Positions 7,136 through 8,860 of a stretch of 8,860 nt of DNA are shown in pieces. A program made the translations under genes and the position numbers. The notes below the pieces were generated by a model. It had not been told where the DNA came from, did not search any database, and worked only from the letters and a program-made list of their open reading frames with translations. Positions within the stretch are counted from its first letter, which is position 1. Each line of letters opens with the position of its first letter. This DNA is from an uncultured Faecalibacterium sp. Lineage in GTDB: Bacteria; Bacillota; Clostridia; Oscillospirales; Ruminococcaceae. The stretch is from assembly GCA_934561485.1 (NCBI GenBank), contig CAKTGS010000083.1, positions 1-8,860 of the forward strand, read 5' to 3'.

Positions 7136-7542
7136 TGAACAAGTTCATGCTGAACATCACGGCTTCCAGCGGTGAATTCTACCAGGGCGACTGTGAGGAT
7201 CTTGTGCTGCCCATCGGTGACGGTGTGTACGGCATACAGGCCGGCCACAGCCCGGTGCTGGTGGCCCTGCACATGGGGATGATGCAGTTTACCGCAAACG
7301 GCGAGACCCAGGAAGTGCTGATCGGCGATGGCATTGCCGAGGTGACCCCTGCCTATGTGATGGTGCTGGTGGACAGCGCCGAGCGTCCGGAGGACATCGA
7401 CCGCAACCGTGCCGAAGCTGCCCGCATCCGCGCCGCCGAGCGCCTGCAGCACAAGCAGAGTATGCATGAATACTATCAGAGCAAGATCGCACTGGACCGT
7501 GCCATGCAGCGTTTGCAGACCGCGGCTAAGTATAAGCGTTGA
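7135..7542 (+). CDS. atpC: ATP synthase F1 epsilon subunit
   Basis: Epsilon binds gamma and the c-ring and can inhibit ATP hydrolysis. The 135-residue protein has the N-terminal beta-sandwich (about 1-84), with GIQAGHSPVLVAL (33-45) matching the family's usual pre-proline glycine motif, and a C-terminal helical hairpin (about 86-133) with DRNRAEAARIRAAERL (89-104). Length and both domains are normal, so the inhibitory arm is present. The ATG shares its A with the TGA of atpD, so translation is probably coupled. A strong terminator follows 35 bases after the stop codon, making this the last gene of the operon. Confidence 0.95.
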
Positions 7543-7577
7543 GACAGCAGCCCCTTTCCCTTATAGGATAGGAAACC

Positions 7578-7623
7578 CCCCGTTTGCCCGTGGCAGCAGT
7601 GCCCGGGCAGGCGGGGATTTTTT
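7578..7623 (+). terminator. Rho-independent terminator of the atp operon
   Basis: CCCCGTTTGCCCG (7578-7590) pairs with CGGGCAGGCGGGG (7604-7616) with two G-U pairs, and the stem continues as GGCA/TGCC (7592-7595 with 7600-7603) around a GCAG loop. Six T residues follow (7618-7623). It lies just before a new promoter, so it cleanly separates the two transcription units. Confidence 0.92.
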
Positions 7624-7634
7624 GTTGGAAGTAC

Positions 7635-7663
7635 TTGACAGCTCTTTTATAAAGTGATATGAT
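7635..7663 (+). promoter_or_regulatory. Consensus promoter of the SPFH gene
   Basis: A perfect TTGACA (7635-7640) and TATGAT (7658-7663, one mismatch) are separated by 17 bases. The start would be near 7670, giving a leader of about 43 bases. It lies 11 bases after the T-run of the atp terminator. This is the best promoter in the window. Confidence 0.85.
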
Positions 7664-7712
7664 TTTGATATCAGAAAGAAATACTTCCGACCCTGATAAG
7701 GAGGGACTTGTT

Positions 7713-8750
7713 ATGGAAGAGAAAATTTTGAATACCCGCAAAAACGGCATGGCCGTGCTGCTGCTCACCCTGCTGGGCTACGTGGCATCCATCGCCCTGT
7801 TCATTTACAGCGTCACCCTGCTGGATGCAGACCGGCTGCTTCTGGGTGTGCCGCTGCTGATCTTGTCCATTGCCTATTGGATCGCAGGCATCTTCCTGTT
7901 CTGCGGCCTTAAGGTGCTTAAGCCGCAGGAGGCGCTGGTGCTCACCTTGTTTGGTGACTACATCGGTACCCTGAAGGGACAGGGTTTTTACTGGGTCAAC
8001 CCCTTCTGCACCGCTGTCAACCCCGCCGCCGGCACCAAGCTGAGCCAGAGCGGCGATGTGAACAGCGGGGACAACGGCATGGCTGCCCTGCTCAAGAGCA
8101 GCGGCCAGAACACGCAGGTGACCGCTGAGAGCATGAGCAAGAAGATCTCCCTCAAGATGATGACCCTGAACAACTCCCGCCAGAAGATCAACGACTGCCT
8201 GGGCAACCCGGTGGAGATCGGCATTGCGGTCATCTGGCGGGTCACCGATACCGCCAAGGCCGTGTTCAATGTGGACAACTACAAGGAATACCTCTCCCTG
8301 CAGTGCGACAGCGCCCTGCGCAATGTGGTGCGGGTGTATCCTTATGATGTGGCCCCCAACGTGGACACCACCGGCGATGGTGTGGCCGATGAGGGCAGCC
8401 TGCGCGGCTCCTCCGAAGTGGTGGCTGCCCGTATCCGGGACGAGATCCAGAAGAACGTGGCCGAGGCCGGCATTGAGGTGGTGGAGGCACGCATCACCTA
8501 TCTGGCCTATGCCCCGGAAATTGCAGCGGTGATGCTGCAGCGCCAGCAGGCCAGCGCCATCATTGATGCCCGCAAGATGATCGTGGATGGTGCCGTGGGC
8601 ATGGTGGAAATGGCACTGGACCGCTTGAGCGAGAACAAGGTGGTAGAGTTGGATGATGAGCGCAAGGCGGCCATGGTGTCCAACCTGCTGGTGGTGCTGT
8701 GCGGCAACCGTGACGCCCAGCCCGTGGTCAACAGCGGCAGCCTGTACTGA
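7713..8750 (+). CDS. SPFH/band 7 domain membrane protein
   Basis: The 345-residue protein starts with two membrane helices (about 13-34 and 42-64), then an SPFH/band 7 domain from about 65 (KVLKPQEALVLTLFGDYIG) to about 270, ending in an Ala, Glu and Arg-rich helix (ITYLAYAPEIAAVMLQRQQA, 261-280) typical of stomatin-like proteins. Family members oligomerise on membranes and organise microdomains or protease complexes; the partner here is unknown. Two inserts stand out: a Ser, Gly and Gln-rich stretch (about 106-142) and an acidic loop DTTGDGVADE (218-227). AAGGAGG (7698-7704) precedes ATG 7713 by 8 bases; an earlier in-frame ATG at 7659 overlaps the -10 box and cannot be used. Its stop overlaps the next start by one base, so the pair is coupled. 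Confidence 0.88.
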   Translation: MEEKILNTRKNGMAVLLLTLLGYVASIALFIYSVTLLDADRLLLGVPLLILSIAYWIAGIFLFCGLKVLKPQEALVLTLFGDYIGTLKGQGFYWVNPFCTAVNPAAGTKLSQSGDVNSGDNGMAALLKSSGQNTQVTAESMSKKISLKMMTLNNSRQKINDCLGNPVEIGIAVIWRVTDTAKAVFNVDNYKEYLSLQCDSALRNVVRVYPYDVAPNVDTTGDGVADEGSLRGSSEVVAARIRDEIQKNVAEAGIEVVEARITYLAYAPEIAAVMLQRQQASAIIDARKMIVDGAVGMVEMALDRLSENKVVELDDERKAAMVSNLLVVLCGNRDAQPVVNSGSLY

Positions 8751-8860
8751 TGGCCGAGCCGAAAAAACAGGTGCCCCTGCGCTTGAACGCCAAGCTCTAC
8801 GATGCCCTTGCCGCCTGGGCAGAGGATGACTTCCGCTCGGTGAACGGGCAGATCGAATAT
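8750..8860 (+). CDS. Arc-type ribbon-helix-helix protein, cut by the window edge
   Basis: Only the first 37 residues are in the window. KKQVPLRLNAKLYDALAAWA (5-24) fits a ribbon-helix-helix start: a short strand with alternating residues (QVPLRL), then an amphipathic helix, then SVNGQIEY (30-37) beginning the second helix, as in Arc-family DNA-binding domains. Its ATG shares a base with the TGA of the SPFH gene (TGATG), with no separate promoter, so the two are cotranscribed. It could be a regulator of its own operon or a structural partner of the SPFH protein. The full length and C-terminal part are not visible. Confidence 0.75.
   Translation, partial: MAEPKKQVPLRLNAKLYDALAAWAEDDFRSVNGQIEY

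Noticed and set aside
7659..7712. Longer SPFH gene starting at 7659
   Set aside because: Its ATG overlaps the promoter -10 box, so it would not be in the transcript; ATG 7713 has a strong AAGGAGG.

Overview
The window is a chromosomal stretch of an anaerobic, gut-type Firmicute. Gene content, the GC-rich codon choice (many third-position G/C) against AT-rich intergenic DNA, the style of the palindromic repeat at 5566-5690, and the SPFH plus Arc-type gene pair all fit the Oscillospiraceae/Ruminococcaceae. Faecalibacterium or a close relative is my best guess, by inference and without any database search.

Layout. Positions 1-487 hold no convincing long gene. They carry a good minus-strand promoter (189-217) leading off the left edge through a 16-codon ORF and a hairpin, and a strong rho-independent terminator (405-445) in front of a small DUF2798-type membrane protein (488-952). 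The AT-rich gap 953-1498 contains two candidate promoters, a cluster of TTGTGCA-like motifs, and a structured leader with a terminator-like hairpin. It feeds the F1Fo ATP synthase operon: atpB (a, 1499-2182), atpE (c, 2231-2455), atpF (b, 2474-2971), a delta/alpha fusion in the atpA position (2955-4685), atpG (gamma, 4672-5559), a 125-bp MITE/REP-like palindromic element (5566-5690), atpD (beta, 5723-7135) and atpC (epsilon, 7135-7542). A strong terminator (7578-7623) closes the operon. A textbook promoter (7635-7663) then starts a second unit: an SPFH/band 7 membrane protein (7713-8750), overlapping by one base an Arc-type ribbon-helix-helix gene cut by the right edge (8750-8860).

Main point of interest. 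There is no separate atpH (delta) gene. The alpha subunit instead carries about 72 extra N-terminal residues that match the C-terminal, b-binding domain of delta (OSCP), including a full match to the delta family signature as I recall it. The roughly 105-residue N-terminal domain of delta, which normally caps F1, is absent from the window, while alpha's own N-terminal helix seems to be kept. If expressed as read, each F1 would carry three delta C-terminal domains and no delta cap in the usual sense, so the peripheral stalk must be joined to F1 in an unusual way.

How the genes work together. Subunits a, c and b form the membrane sector and stator. The delta/alpha fusion, beta, gamma and epsilon form the catalytic head and rotor shaft. 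The c subunit lacks most sodium ligands, so proton coupling is likely. The second unit (SPFH plus Arc-type protein) is transcribed separately and has no evident link to ATP synthesis.
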